In this document: in pieces, positions 1 to 8,488 of the stretch
How positions within the stretch are numbered: position 1 is the stretch's first letter
How the letters are laid out: each line of letters starts with the position of its first letter
Assembly (NCBI GenBank): GCA_021296435.1
Contig: JAGWAK010000014.1
Location: forward strand, 14,756-45,710
Direction of reading: 5' to 3'
DNA: 30,955 bases
Origin: Acidimicrobiia bacterium
Lineage (GTDB): Bacteria > Actinomycetota > Acidimicrobiia > Acidimicrobiales > CATQHL01
Translations under genes and position numbers: made by a program
The notes under the pieces: generated by a model
Database searches by the model: none
The model's input: only the letters and a program-made list of their open reading frames with translations
Told to the model about the DNA's origin: nothing

Positions 1-1901
1 TCGTAGATCACGCACTGAGCGTCGTGGGTGTAGCCGCCCGAACCGGCGTTCCCCGTCTCGGGGTCCGCGAAACAGCCGGCGAAGGTCGGGTTCCGGGGAT
101 CGCGGATGTCCACCATGTGCAGCGCGCCGCCGCACGTCTCGCCCCCGCCGCTGCCGCCCACCACGTAGGCGAAGCCCGACGCCTCGTTGATGACGATGTT
201 GTGCGCGGAGGCGAACTCGGCGTAGTGCGCGTCCTCGTCGAAATCCACCGGGGGATTGGTCACGTCCCGCAACCGTGTGAGATCGAACACCTGCATCCCA
301 TGTTCGCCCGCGTTGTCCGCCACGATGAACGTGTGGTCGGCGTAGACCTTCATGTCCCGCCACAGGTTGGGCGTCGCGCCCTCGGTGAGGGGGAGGTTGC
401 CGAGATAGACGGGATTCCCGGCGTCCGTCACGTCGATGAAGGAGGTCCCGTCGAACCGTCCCAGGATCGCGTACTCGCGGCCCGTCTGCGGATCGACCCA
501 GCCCCAGATGTCGCTGACCATGATCCCGCGCGCGCCGCCGACTTCATTGGCGGGGAGGAAGGAGACGAGGTCCACCTCGGAGCAGTCGAATCCCGCTACC
601 ATCCCGTCATCGGAGCACCGCTGCTCTTCGCCGGTCACGGCGGCCAGACCGGACTCGCTCTCGTGGATGGAGGCGGCCTCGCCCCAGGCCCCTCCGGTCT
701 CCCGCTCGAAGATGAAGCCGATGCCCTCGAAGAACTCCGACCCGGGGGCGCCGACCACGGCGAGGCCGTCGCCTCCGGCCACGGCGTTGCCCATGAAACC
801 CATGAGACCGCGGGTCTCGGCTTCCAGCACCGCCTCCTCGCTCCACTCGCCGTCGTCCCCGGACCGGAGCACGTGCGCCGCGCCCGCAAAGGCATTGGTG
901 CCGGGCGCGCCGACCACGAGTCCGCCGCCCGCCCGGGCGAGAGAGTAACCGAAGAAGGCCGCCGGAGAGGGCGAAGCGGCCCCGACCGTGCCGGTCTGGG
1001 ACCACGCCCCGTCGGCGTCCGCCGCGAAGCGGAAGACGGCTCCCTGCGCCTGATTGCCGATGGGCGAGCCGAGGTACGCTTCTCCGTCCAGGAGCACGGC
1101 GGACAGGCCGGCCACGACGCCGCCGGCCGGCGTCAGACGCGCGACCTCGTCCCACGCGGTCCCGGTGCGGCGGAACACGTAGCCCGTCCCTGCCTGCGGC
1201 GGGGACGGCGCGGTGAACTGGCTGAGCGCGAAGGGTCCCGGGGCGCCCACCAGAGCCAGGTCGCCCTCCACGCTGACGGCGGCCCCGAAACGGGCGTCCG
1301 CCGGGGCGTCGGAGCCGGTGAGTTCGACGGACGTCAGGCCCGCGTCGGACTGGACGTAGGCGAACACGGAACCGCTGGCCCCGCGTCCCGGCGCGCCGAT
1401 GACGCCGAACTGCGCGCCGGCCCCTACCGCCACCGAGGAACCGAAGGCATCTCCCGGCATCGCGTCCGGCGCCTCGAGCCGCTGCAAAACGCTCCACCTG
1501 TCGCCTTCGCGAACGAAGACGTATGCGGCGCCGCGGCCCTCGTTCTCCTTCGGCGCGCCCACCACCAGAATGTCGCCCTCGATGGCCAGCGCCTCCCCGA
1601 AACCGTCTCCGTAGACGCCGCTCGGCGCCGATATGGCCGCGACTTCCGCCCATCCGTCCGCGCCGCGCCGGAATACATGGACGCTGCCGGCTTCCGAACC
1701 GGGCATCGGGAACGCCGCGAACTCCCCCGGCCGCGAGACGAAGATCTCGTCGCCGGAGACGGCCGCCGCCGCGCCGAAGCCGATAATCGGAGCTGCCATG
1801 GCATCGTTCAGGCCGCCGGCGTGCGTCTGCGCCGCCGCCGGTACCGCCACCGCTACGAAGGGAACGAGGGAAGCGAGGAAAGCGAGGTCACGTCTTCGCA
1901 T
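1..1901 (-). CDS. FG-GAP / choice-of-anchor-B secreted protein (3' end outside window)
   Basis: An open frame of 633 codons runs from ATG 1901 to the window edge without a stop, so the C-terminus is missing. It starts with MRRRDLAF and a hydrophobic stretch ending PAAAQ, a Sec signal peptide. Residues about 30-415 are a series of integrin-like FG-GAP units (FGEALAIEGDILVVGAPK, FGSSVAV, VVGAPGTNAF). From about residue 430 comes a different domain with LVIVD-like repeats (DIWGWVDPQTGREYAI, VYLGNLPL, AHNIVIN, YTHDAQCVIYD), matching the choice-of-anchor-B family of secreted beta-propeller proteins. The start has a CTGGAG box upstream. It lies 59 nt downstream of the TonB receptor on the same strand, so joint transcription is likely. 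The substrate or partner is unknown; a cell-surface role is inferred. It is not a frameshift: the frame is the same at both ends. Confidence 0.85.
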   Translation of the reverse strand, partial: MRRRDLAFLASLVPFVAVAVPAAAQTHAGGLNDAMAAPIIGFGAAAAVSGDEIFVSRPGEFAAFPMPGSEAGSVHVFRRGADGWAEVAAISAPSGVYGDGFGEALAIEGDILVVGAPKENEGRGAAYVFVREGDRWSVLQRLEAPDAMPGDAFGSSVAVGAGAQFGVIGAPGRGASGSVFAYVQSDAGLTSVELTGSDAPADARFGAAVSVEGDLALVGAPGPFALSQFTAPSPPQAGTGYVFRRTGTAWDEVARLTPAGGVVAGLSAVLLDGEAYLGSPIGNQAQGAVFRFAADADGAWSQTGTVGAASPSPAAFFGYSLARAGGGLVVGAPGTNAFAGAAHVLRSGDDGEWSEEAVLEAETRGLMGFMGNAVAGGDGLAVVGAPGSEFFEGIGFIFERETGGAWGEAASIHESESGLAAVTGEEQRCSDDGMVAGFDCSEVDLVSFLPANEVGGARGIMVSDIWGWVDPQTGREYAILGRFDGTSFIDVTDAGNPVYLGNLPLTEGATPNLWRDMKVYADHTFIVADNAGEHGMQVFDLTRLRDVTNPPVDFDEDAHYAEFASAHNIVINEASGFAYVVGGSGGGETCGGALHMVDIRDPRNPTFAGCFADPETGNAGSGGYTHDAQCVIY

Positions 1902-1960
1902 GGTACTGACTCCAGGGGTTTCAGAGGGTCGAGCGGCGGAACGTATCGCGGCCGAGGGCT

Positions 1961-4900
1961 CTAGCGGAAGCGGATGCCGATGCCGAACTGGGCCTGCCAC
2001 TGCGACGCGCCGATCTGCGGCAGGTAGGGCACCGAGGCGCGCACGCCGCCCGTGTCGCTCGTCTGGAGCGGCCCGGCGTAGCGGGCGCGGAGCGGATCGT
2101 CCGGCTCGGGCACCATGTTCTGAAGATCGAAGTCGTCTTCGATCCGGTCCTCGACGGTCAGCAGGCGCACGACGGGGTTCACGGTCTGGACGTGTCCCCA
2201 GTCGCGGTTCACGAGGTTGAGGACGTTGAGCACGTCAAGCGTCACCGAGATTTCCGCGCCGCCCACCCGCACGGGCTGGCTGAAGCGGAAATCCAGTTGG
2301 TGCGACCACGGTGTCCGGCACGCGTTCCGGTGCAGGATGCGCAGCCGGTTCTCCTGGAGGCACGGTTCCTGCGCGACGAGTTGTTCGAAGAGGATGCCGC
2401 TGACCGGGGTCCGTCCTCCTCCGGGGAAGTCGAACGCCCCGTCGGTTACGAAGATGAGGTCGTTCGCGAGGTCGAGCGCCCGGCCGAATCCGGGATACGT
2501 GTCCCCGTTGATGTCGTCCGCGTACACGTAGGAGTAGGGTCGACCGGATTGTCCCACATAGAGCACGGACAGCCGGCCGCCGCCGATCAGCTCCGGAAGG
2601 GCGGCCGTCGCGCTCGCCACGAGGCGGTGCGGCCGGTCGAACAGCGAAGCCTGCCGCTTGGGATCGTTCGGGTCGCCCTCGACCGCCGTGTAGCCGAAGT
2701 TCGCGATCGCATCGAGCGAGGAGAGGCTGCGCACGTCGGCGGAACGGTTGAAGGCATAGCCCACGTCGACGGAAAGCCGGTCTCCGAACTGCTTCCGGAG
2801 CCGGGCGCTCAGCGCGTACGAGAAGTTCAGGGCCCGGTCGCCGATCTTGATGACCTGTCCGAAGCGCGGGTCGACGCGGCGGGGGTGGAAGATCGGTTCC
2901 CGGGCGCCCGGCGGCTCGCCCGGCGGCGGATCGACGAACTCGCTCCCCGCGCCGGGGTCGGCGAAGGTCTCGCGCGTCCCGTAGCCGAAGCCGTGCGTGA
3001 ACCCGTTCGCCTCCGTCCGATCGCCCGCCGGAAAGGCGGATCCGATGTTGAGGTCCCGGAACGCGATCTGGTTCACGGCCCGCGTGTAGATGCCTTCGAC
3101 GGAGAGGACGAACCCTCCCGGCAGGCGCTGGTCGACCGCGAGCGAAGCCTTGAAGTCGCGCGGGAAGCGGAAGTCGGGGTCGAACAAGGTGACGATGGGG
3201 ACGGCGGATTCGCCGCCGGTGCCGTCCACGCACAGGGTCGGGGGAGGCGCGAGGGGATTGAACTCGGGGACGATCTCGGGGTCGGGGACTCCGAGGTTTC
3301 GCCGCCGGCAGGTCATGAAGACGGACGAGAGTCCGGTGTTCTGATAGGCGTTCGCGAGCCACGCGAAGGGGGGGCGGCCGGTGAACAGCCCCGCCCCGCC
3401 GCGAATCTGCGTCGTGCGGTCCCCGCCGAGACCGAGGTTGAAGCCCGCCCGCGGGGAGAAGAGGAGGGTCCCGCCCGGCAGGTCGCTCGTGCTGAAGCCG
3501 AATGAACGCTCCACGTGCGGGTTGTGCGCCGGAGCGTCGGGCATCAGCGGCACGTCCATCCGCACGCCCACCCGGACGTTCAACCGCTCCCCGATCCGGG
3601 CCTCCTCCTGCACGAAGGCCGACAGTTGGTGGATGTTGAAGTCCGAGGTCCCGGCGTCCTCCGAGAGCGGCACATGGACGACGTATTCCGAGGGCGTGTT
3701 CGCCTCCAGGTCGTCCGCCGAGCGGAAGTAGTAGCTGCCGAGGCTGCCCGGCAGGTACTCGCGCCGGATGGAGAAGCGCTCGAACCCGGCCCCGAACGTG
3801 AGATAATGATCGCCGAGCGAAAGCGTGAGCGCGTTCGTGAGCTGCAGGATGTTCTGGTCGAGTTCGCCGTCCGGCCCGGAGTAGTTGGACCCGGCCCGCA
3901 GTTCGCGCCGGAACCCCGCGCCCGTGACCCCCGCCTGGAGGTCGACCTCGACGCGGGGATAGAGAGAGTTCGCGGTTTCGCGGTCGCGCAGAAACTGCAC
4001 GTTCACCATGAGGTCGTTCGAGAGCCGCGGACTGAGCGTCGCGAGCCACTGCGCCCCGAACGACTGGTTGCGCGAATCGATCTCCCGTCCGGTGGACGAC
4101 ATCTCGTACGCGTCGCCGGGGAGGCGGTTCGTGGCCGGATCGTCCGCCGCGTAGGCGAGGTTGTAGCGGAACATGAGGGAGTGTTCCGCGTTGGGACGGG
4201 CGTCGACGCGAGCGAACAGGTTCGCGAGGTTGTTCTCCAGCGTGTAGAGACCGGCCTCGCCCGCGTCCGCCCCGTAACCCCGGAGGATCCTCGCCACGCG
4301 GCCGACCGAGTCGGGATCGAGCTTCGTGCGCACGATGTCGTCGACACCGACCGTGAAGCCATCGGGCGGCCGTGTCCGGCGCTCGAGTTCGCCCGCGACG
4401 AAGAAGTGAAGGCGGTCGCGCACGATCGGCCCTCCCAGATCGAAGCCCGCGAAGGCGTTCTCCAGATCGCCCGGCGCGCGCGGGACCCCGCCGATGACCG
4501 CGTCGCCGACGACCGCGTCGTTGCGGAAGAAGCCGAACGCGGAGCCCCGGAACTCATTGCCACCCGTGCGCGTGACCGCGTTGAGGACGCCACCCGTGAA
4601 CCCGGATTGGCGCACGTCGTACGGAGCAGTGAGGACCTGCAGTTCCTCGATCGCCGCCAGCGGGATGACGCGCCCCCGCGCCTGTCCGCCGGCCACCCCG
4701 GTGGGCGAGAGGCCGAAGACGTCCTGGTTGAGGGCGCCGTCCACCTGGATGTTGTTGAAGCGGATGTTCGATCCGGCCACGGACGTGCCCATCTCGTCCA
4801 CCGCCACGAGCGGAGAGAGTCGGGCGAATCCCGTGAAGTCCCTCGAGATCGTGGGGAGCGTCTCCAGCGTCTCGCGGTCGACGACCGTCGTCGAACCCAT

Positions 4901-5311
4901 GCGGGTGGGGTCGAACTCGGGGTCCGTTTCGACGCGTACGGAAAGCTCGGGCAGGGGAACCGCCGTCTCGGAGAGTTGAACCTCGAGCCGCAGCCGCTGT
5001 CCGGCGATGAGCGTCAGACCCTCACGCGTCGCCGGGCTGAGCCCGATGCGCGCGACCTCCAGCGTGTACGGCCCGCCGGGCCGCAGGTTGGCAAGGCTGA
5101 AGCGGCCCAGGTCGTCGCTCAGGACGGTGTGGGTGGCGCCGGTCTGGGTGTGGCGGAACTCGACGCGGGCTCCGGCCACGGGGGCTCCGTCTGCGTCGAT
5201 CACGCGCCCCGCCACGCCGGCGGTCGTGACCCCCTGCGCGGAGACGATGGACGGCCGGGCCGCGAGGCCCGCGAGAAGGCTGATCAACGCAACGCCGACA
5301 AGGCGATTCAA
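1961..5311 (-). CDS. TonB-dependent receptor, Oar-like, with carboxypeptidase-regulatory domain
   Basis: 1116 aa outer-membrane receptor. I start it at TTG 5311 because GGAGGAG sits 7 nt upstream and a clean signal peptide follows (NRLVGVALISLLAGLAARP then SIVSAQG). The frame is open for another 110 codons upstream, but that stretch runs into the divergent hutF gene. Residues about 33-115 form a carboxypeptidase-regulatory-like beta-sandwich (VAGRVIDADGAPVAGARVEF, LSDDLGRFSLANL). About 130-260 form the plug (TLPTISRDFTGFARLSP, NNIQVDGALNQ, GFTGGVLNAVTRTGGNEFRG). The rest is a beta-barrel ending in GIGIRFR, with the usual C-terminal aromatic residue. Length and order fit Oar/SusC-like receptors that import or bind large substrates. 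Which substrate is unknown. It probably heads a two-gene unit with the secreted protein downstream. Confidence 0.9.
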   Translation of the reverse strand: MNRLVGVALISLLAGLAARPSIVSAQGVTTAGVAGRVIDADGAPVAGARVEFRHTQTGATHTVLSDDLGRFSLANLRPGGPYTLEVARIGLSPATREGLTLIAGQRLRLEVQLSETAVPLPELSVRVETDPEFDPTRMGSTTVVDRETLETLPTISRDFTGFARLSPLVAVDEMGTSVAGSNIRFNNIQVDGALNQDVFGLSPTGVAGGQARGRVIPLAAIEELQVLTAPYDVRQSGFTGGVLNAVTRTGGNEFRGSAFGFFRNDAVVGDAVIGGVPRAPGDLENAFAGFDLGGPIVRDRLHFFVAGELERRTRPPDGFTVGVDDIVRTKLDPDSVGRVARILRGYGADAGEAGLYTLENNLANLFARVDARPNAEHSLMFRYNLAYAADDPATNRLPGDAYEMSSTGREIDSRNQSFGAQWLATLSPRLSNDLMVNVQFLRDRETANSLYPRVEVDLQAGVTGAGFRRELRAGSNYSGPDGELDQNILQLTNALTLSLGDHYLTFGAGFERFSIRREYLPGSLGSYYFRSADDLEANTPSEYVVHVPLSEDAGTSDFNIHQLSAFVQEEARIGERLNVRVGVRMDVPLMPDAPAHNPHVERSFGFSTSDLPGGTLLFSPRAGFNLGLGGDRTTQIRGGAGLFTGRPPFAWLANAYQNTGLSSVFMTCRRRNLGVPDPEIVPEFNPLAPPPTLCVDGTGGESAVPIVTLFDPDFRFPRDFKASLAVDQRLPGGFVLSVEGIYTRAVNQIAFRDLNIGSAFPAGDRTEANGFTHGFGYGTRETFADPGAGSEFVDPPPGEPPGAREPIFHPRRVDPRFGQVIKIGDRALNFSYALSARLRKQFGDRLSVDVGYAFNRSADVRSLSSLDAIANFGYTAVEGDPNDPKRQASLFDRPHRLVASATAALPELIGGGRLSVLYVGQSGRPYSYVYADDINGDTYPGFGRALDLANDLIFVTDGAFDFPGGGRTPVSGILFEQLVAQEPCLQENRLRILHRNACRTPWSHQLDFRFSQPVRVGGAEISVTLDVLNVLNLVNRDWGHVQTVNPVVRLLTVEDRIEDDFDLQNMVPEPDDPLRARYAGPLQTSDTGGVRASVPYLPQIGASQWQAQFGIGIRFR

Positions 5312-5399
5312 GGCGATTCTCCTCCGAAGGTGCCCGTAACGGACGACCCGTGTCCCCGGGAGATAACGCGCGGGGGGCGGATGTTGTATTGTCGGAGCC
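5312..5399. promoter_or_regulatory. divergent promoter region, TonB receptor / hutF
   Basis: This 88-nt gap separates two divergent starts. On the plus strand TATTGT at 5387-5392 ends only 7 nt before the GTG of hutF, so a transcript starting at the usual distance would be leaderless or nearly so. I see no convincing -35 box. On the minus strand the GGAGGAG ribosome site of the receptor occupies 5319-5325. The assignment is tentative. Confidence 0.3.
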
Positions 5400-6755
5400 G
5401 TGAGCAAGACCCTGACCTTTCGCGGGATCCTGGGCTCGAAAGGCCTCGAATACGACCGCTCGATCGACATCGCCGCCGATGGCACGATACAGGCGGTGCG
5501 GGCGGCGCGCCCGCCGTACGACGGGTTTCTCGCGATCCCCGGCATGCCGAACGCGCACTCGCACGTCTTCCAGCACGCGCTGGCGGGGTTCGGAGAGGCA
5601 GCGCGGGGCGACGATTCCTTCTGGAGCTGGCGAGAAGCCATGTACCGGCTCGCCGGCTCAATTACGTCGGAGGAACTGTTCGCCGTGGCCCGGCACGGCT
5701 ACGCCCGCATGCTCCGCGCGGGCTTCACGCATGTCGCGGAGTTCCACTACCTGCACCACCAGCCGGACGGCGGTCGCGGGCCGGAGGCCACGCACGCGGT
5801 GCTCGCGGCGGCCGCGGCGGTCGGGCTCCCGGTCAGTCTCCTCCCGGTCTACTACCGGACTTCGGGGTTCGACGGCTCCGGCGCGACGGCGGAGCAGCGG
5901 CGGTTCGCCCACGCGTCGGTCGACGACTTTCTGAACACCGTCCAGGCGCTGGGCGCCGCGGTGGCGGGGGCGGCGCCGCATTCCCTGCGCGCCGTGCCCC
6001 CGGCGGAACTCTCCGACCTCCTAACGGGCGTCGACGCCATCCTCGGCAGTGAGTCTCCGCTGCACATCCACATCAGCGAACAGGAACGGGAGGTCGAGGA
6101 GTGCCGGACGGCCCTCGGTCGCACGCCGATCGACCTCCTCGCGGACACGGTCGCCCTGGGTCCGCGCTGGAGTCTCGTGCACGCGACGCACGCGACGGCC
6201 GGCGAGCGCAGCCGACTTCGGGAGTGCGGGGCACGGGTCGTCCTCTGTCCCCTCACCGAGGCATACCTGGGCGACGGGATCTTCCCGGCCCGCGAACACT
6301 TCCTCGCGGAGGGCGCCGCCGCCGTGGGGACGGATGCGAACGTCCGCATCTGCGCGGTCGAAGAGGCTCGCCAATTGGAATACGGACAGCGGCTGCGGGA
6401 TCGGAAGCGTGCGCGCCTGGCGACCGACTCGGGTACGGGTGCGCCCGTCTGGTCGTGGCTGGCGCAGGGTGGCGGCGAGGCGGTCTCCGGATCACGCGCC
6501 GGAAGCGCGCGCATCGGCCGAATCGAGCCGGGCTACCGGGCGGATCTCGTGGTGTTGCGCAAGGACGGCCCGCACACGGCGGGGCACGGATTGGAGACGC
6601 TTCTGGACGCGTGGCTGACCGGAGGCGATGATCGCGACATACAGGCCGTGTACATCGGCGGAGAGCGCCGCGTCGAACGCGGCTCGGTAGCTGACGAAGC
6701 CGAGATCCGGTCCGACTTCGGGAAGGCGATGCGGGAGATCCGGCGGGCGATCTGA
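5400..6755 (+). CDS. hutF: formimidoylglutamate deiminase (HutF-type amidohydrolase)
   Basis: 451 aa. It hydrolyses N-formimidoyl-L-glutamate to N-formyl-L-glutamate plus ammonia in the five-step histidine degradation route. Visible amidohydrolase metal site: PNAHSHVFQ (H53, H55), HIHISEQ (H222, H224), HATHA (H261, H264) and GTDANVRI (D312). HutF-specific stretches are FWSWREAMYRL after the first histidines and HVAEFHYLHH. Length is typical (about 450). The start is GTG with a weak GGAG immediately upstream. No other hut gene is in the window, so it is an isolated copy here. It converges on the aldolase gene with 35 nt between stops. A related deaminase of the same superfamily is the main alternative, but the WSWRE and FHYLHH stretches favour HutF. 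Confidence 0.85.
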   Translation: MSKTLTFRGILGSKGLEYDRSIDIAADGTIQAVRAARPPYDGFLAIPGMPNAHSHVFQHALAGFGEAARGDDSFWSWREAMYRLAGSITSEELFAVARHGYARMLRAGFTHVAEFHYLHHQPDGGRGPEATHAVLAAAAAVGLPVSLLPVYYRTSGFDGSGATAEQRRFAHASVDDFLNTVQALGAAVAGAAPHSLRAVPPAELSDLLTGVDAILGSESPLHIHISEQEREVEECRTALGRTPIDLLADTVALGPRWSLVHATHATAGERSRLRECGARVVLCPLTEAYLGDGIFPAREHFLAEGAAAVGTDANVRICAVEEARQLEYGQRLRDRKRARLATDSGTGAPVWSWLAQGGGEAVSGSRAGSARIGRIEPGYRADLVVLRKDGPHTAGHGLETLLDAWLTGGDDRDIQAVYIGGERRVERGSVADEAEIRSDFGKAMREIRRAI

Positions 6756-6790
6756 TCCAGGCGTCGCGCCCGGGCCGCCCGCGCGCCTCC

Positions 6791-7825
6791 TCAGGCCGCG
6801 GCCGGCTCCAACTCCATCGACCACTCGCCGCGCGTCGCGAGACCGTTCATGCGCGCGCGGTGCGCAAACGCCGCCTGCGCCGCCGGCCCGTTCTCGGCAG
6901 CTCCGCCCCACGCCTGCAGCGGCGCGGCCTGCAACGCCCGGCCGTAGGAGAAGCTCAGGTTCCAGGGTGTATCGTGGCCCGCGTTCATCCCGTTCAGGTG
7001 TGCCGTGGCCTCGAGATCCGACTGCCCCCCCGACAGGAAGACGACGCTCGGCACCGCCGCGGGCACCGCTCGCTTCAGACAGCGCACCGTCTTCTCGGCG
7101 ACCTCATCGACCCCCGCCTGATCCGCGCACAGCTTGCCCGAGAGGACCATGTTCGGCTTGAGCACCGAGCCCTCCAGCAGCACCCGCTGGTGGAAGAGGG
7201 CCATGTAGACCTGCTTGAGCGTGGCCTCCGTGACTTCGAAGCAGCGGTCGATATCGTGGTCGCCGTCCATCAGCACTTCCGGCTCCACGATCGGCACGAG
7301 TCCCTGTTCCTGGCTGAGCGCCGCCATCCGGGCCAGCGCGTGGGCGTTCGCGCCGATGCAGTAGGCACTCGGGATGGAGCGGTCTCCTCCGCGTCCGATG
7401 TCGACGACGGCGCGCCACTTCGTGAAGCGGGCCCCGAGTTCGTAGTACTCCGCAAGCCGTTCACGCAGCCCGTCGAGCCCTTCGGTCACCTTCTCGCCCG
7501 GCGCTCCGGCGAGGGCATGCGCCCCCTTGTCGATCTTGATCCCCGGGATCGAGCCCGCATCGGAGAGGAGCTGGACGAGCGGCGTGCCGTCCGCCGCCGA
7601 CTGCCGCAGCGTCTCGTCGAAGAGGATGACGCCCGAGATGCACTCGCTCAGCGCATCGCTCGTCCGGAAGAGAAGTTCCCGGTAGTCGCGCCGGTTCTCC
7701 TCCGTCGATTCGGTGCCGATGCCGTCGAACCTCTTCCGGATCGTACCGGAGCTTTCGTCGGCCGCGAGGATCCCCTTGCCCTTGGCCCCCATGGCCTCCG
7801 CCACCTCAACGAGCTGCTGCGTCAT
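6791..7825 (-). CDS. class I fructose-bisphosphate aldolase
   Basis: 344 aa, full length for the animal/plant-type class I family. It cleaves fructose 1,6-bisphosphate to glyceraldehyde 3-phosphate and dihydroxyacetone phosphate through a Schiff base. Recognisable elements: GKGILAADESSGTIRKRF near the N-terminus with D23, FTKWRAV with K136, VPIVEPEVL with E181, and LLEGSVLKPNMVLSG with the Schiff-base lysine K223. LSGGQSDLEATAHLNGMN follows in the last third. Cytosolic glycolysis or gluconeogenesis. ATG 7825 was chosen because the family normally starts a few residues before the ADES motif and the residues fit; TCTCCT on the plus strand just upstream gives an AGGAGAG box. It stands alone, 34 nt upstream of nothing co-directional except the small lipoprotein behind it. 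Confidence 0.92.
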   Translation of the reverse strand: MTQQLVEVAEAMGAKGKGILAADESSGTIRKRFDGIGTESTEENRRDYRELLFRTSDALSECISGVILFDETLRQSAADGTPLVQLLSDAGSIPGIKIDKGAHALAGAPGEKVTEGLDGLRERLAEYYELGARFTKWRAVVDIGRGGDRSIPSAYCIGANAHALARMAALSQEQGLVPIVEPEVLMDGDHDIDRCFEVTEATLKQVYMALFHQRVLLEGSVLKPNMVLSGKLCADQAGVDEVAEKTVRCLKRAVPAAVPSVVFLSGGQSDLEATAHLNGMNAGHDTPWNLSFSYGRALQAAPLQAWGGAAENGPAAQAAFAHRARMNGLATRGEWSMELEPAAA

Positions 7826-7859
7826 GTCTCTCCTCCGCCCTCGTCCGGGGGACGATGGA

Positions 7860-8276
7860 TCAGGTTGGATCTACGGGATCGTCCTGAAGCGTCCAGACCA
7901 CGGGGGTGACCGGCGACGCCGCCTGGTTGAACAGCATCTTCTCGAGCGCGGGACCCGGCTCGGTCGTTTCCAGGTGAACGGCCCGGAAGTCGTAGCAGCC
8001 GGCCTCGACCGTGAAGTCCCGCTGGCCGCCGGGCTGGATCGTGCCCTCGACGGGGTGGTCGGTCCCGAAGAGATCCTGGCCCCAGTCGGATGTCCCGCAC
8101 GGTCGTGCGAAGAAGAAGATCACGGGGCCGAGCAGCCGGTTGACCACGCGCACCGTGGAGGGGTTGTCGAACATGGGCTCGGGAACTACAGGGTCGCTTT
8201 CACCGCATGCCGCGAGTGAAAACCCGATCGCCAGGATGGCGACGATTGCGTACCGCTTCTGTTTCATGCACCACAT
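7860..8276 (-). CDS. small lipoprotein of unknown function
   Basis: 138 aa. Two ATGs are possible; 8276 (MWCMKQ) is preferred because GGAGG lies 8 nt upstream, while ATG 8267 would be 17 nt away. A signal sequence AIVAILAIGFSLAAC ends in an LAAC lipobox, so export and lipid anchoring are likely. The mature part (VRVVNRLLGPVIFFF, ARPCGTSDWG, GTIQPGGQRDFTVEAGCYDFRAVH) looks like a single small beta-rich domain with a cysteine pair. I do not recognise the family. It reads toward the aldolase gene with a 34-nt gap (7826-7859), so the two may share a transcript. About 210 nt without a gene separate it from divergent mtaB. Confidence 0.75.
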   Translation of the reverse strand: MWCMKQKRYAIVAILAIGFSLAACGESDPVVPEPMFDNPSTVRVVNRLLGPVIFFFARPCGTSDWGQDLFGTDHPVEGTIQPGGQRDFTVEAGCYDFRAVHLETTEPGPALEKMLFNQAASPVTPVVWTLQDDPVDPT

Positions 8277-8488
8277 CTTGCATTCCTCCATGGCCGGTGC
8301 GCCGGATCGCCGGGCGACTGCGCCGAGCCCGCGCGCGATCCGCACCTGCTTCGGCCGGATTAGTAACTCTGGGAAAGATACATCGGAGCGGAGTGCAGTC
8401 CACCCGACACATAGCGCCTCATTCGCGCTGCACCGATCTTACATGAGAGAACGTGCGAACCCCTCCTTGAGCGACACGGCGCGGCGAC

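Noticed and set aside
24..1964. A 646-codon open frame on the plus strand
   Set aside because: It is the complement of the FG-GAP / choice-of-anchor-B gene, which has a signal peptide, a ribosome site and recognisable repeats; the plus frame has none of these.
3515..6052. An 845-codon plus-strand frame spanning the TonB receptor and hutF
   Set aside because: Antisense to a receptor with clear domains and out of frame with hutF; no domain is visible and its composition is typical of a GC-rich shadow.
6755..6791. An intrinsic terminator between hutF and the aldolase gene
   Set aside because: The gap is very GC-rich with several weak pairings but no clear stem and no T-tract.
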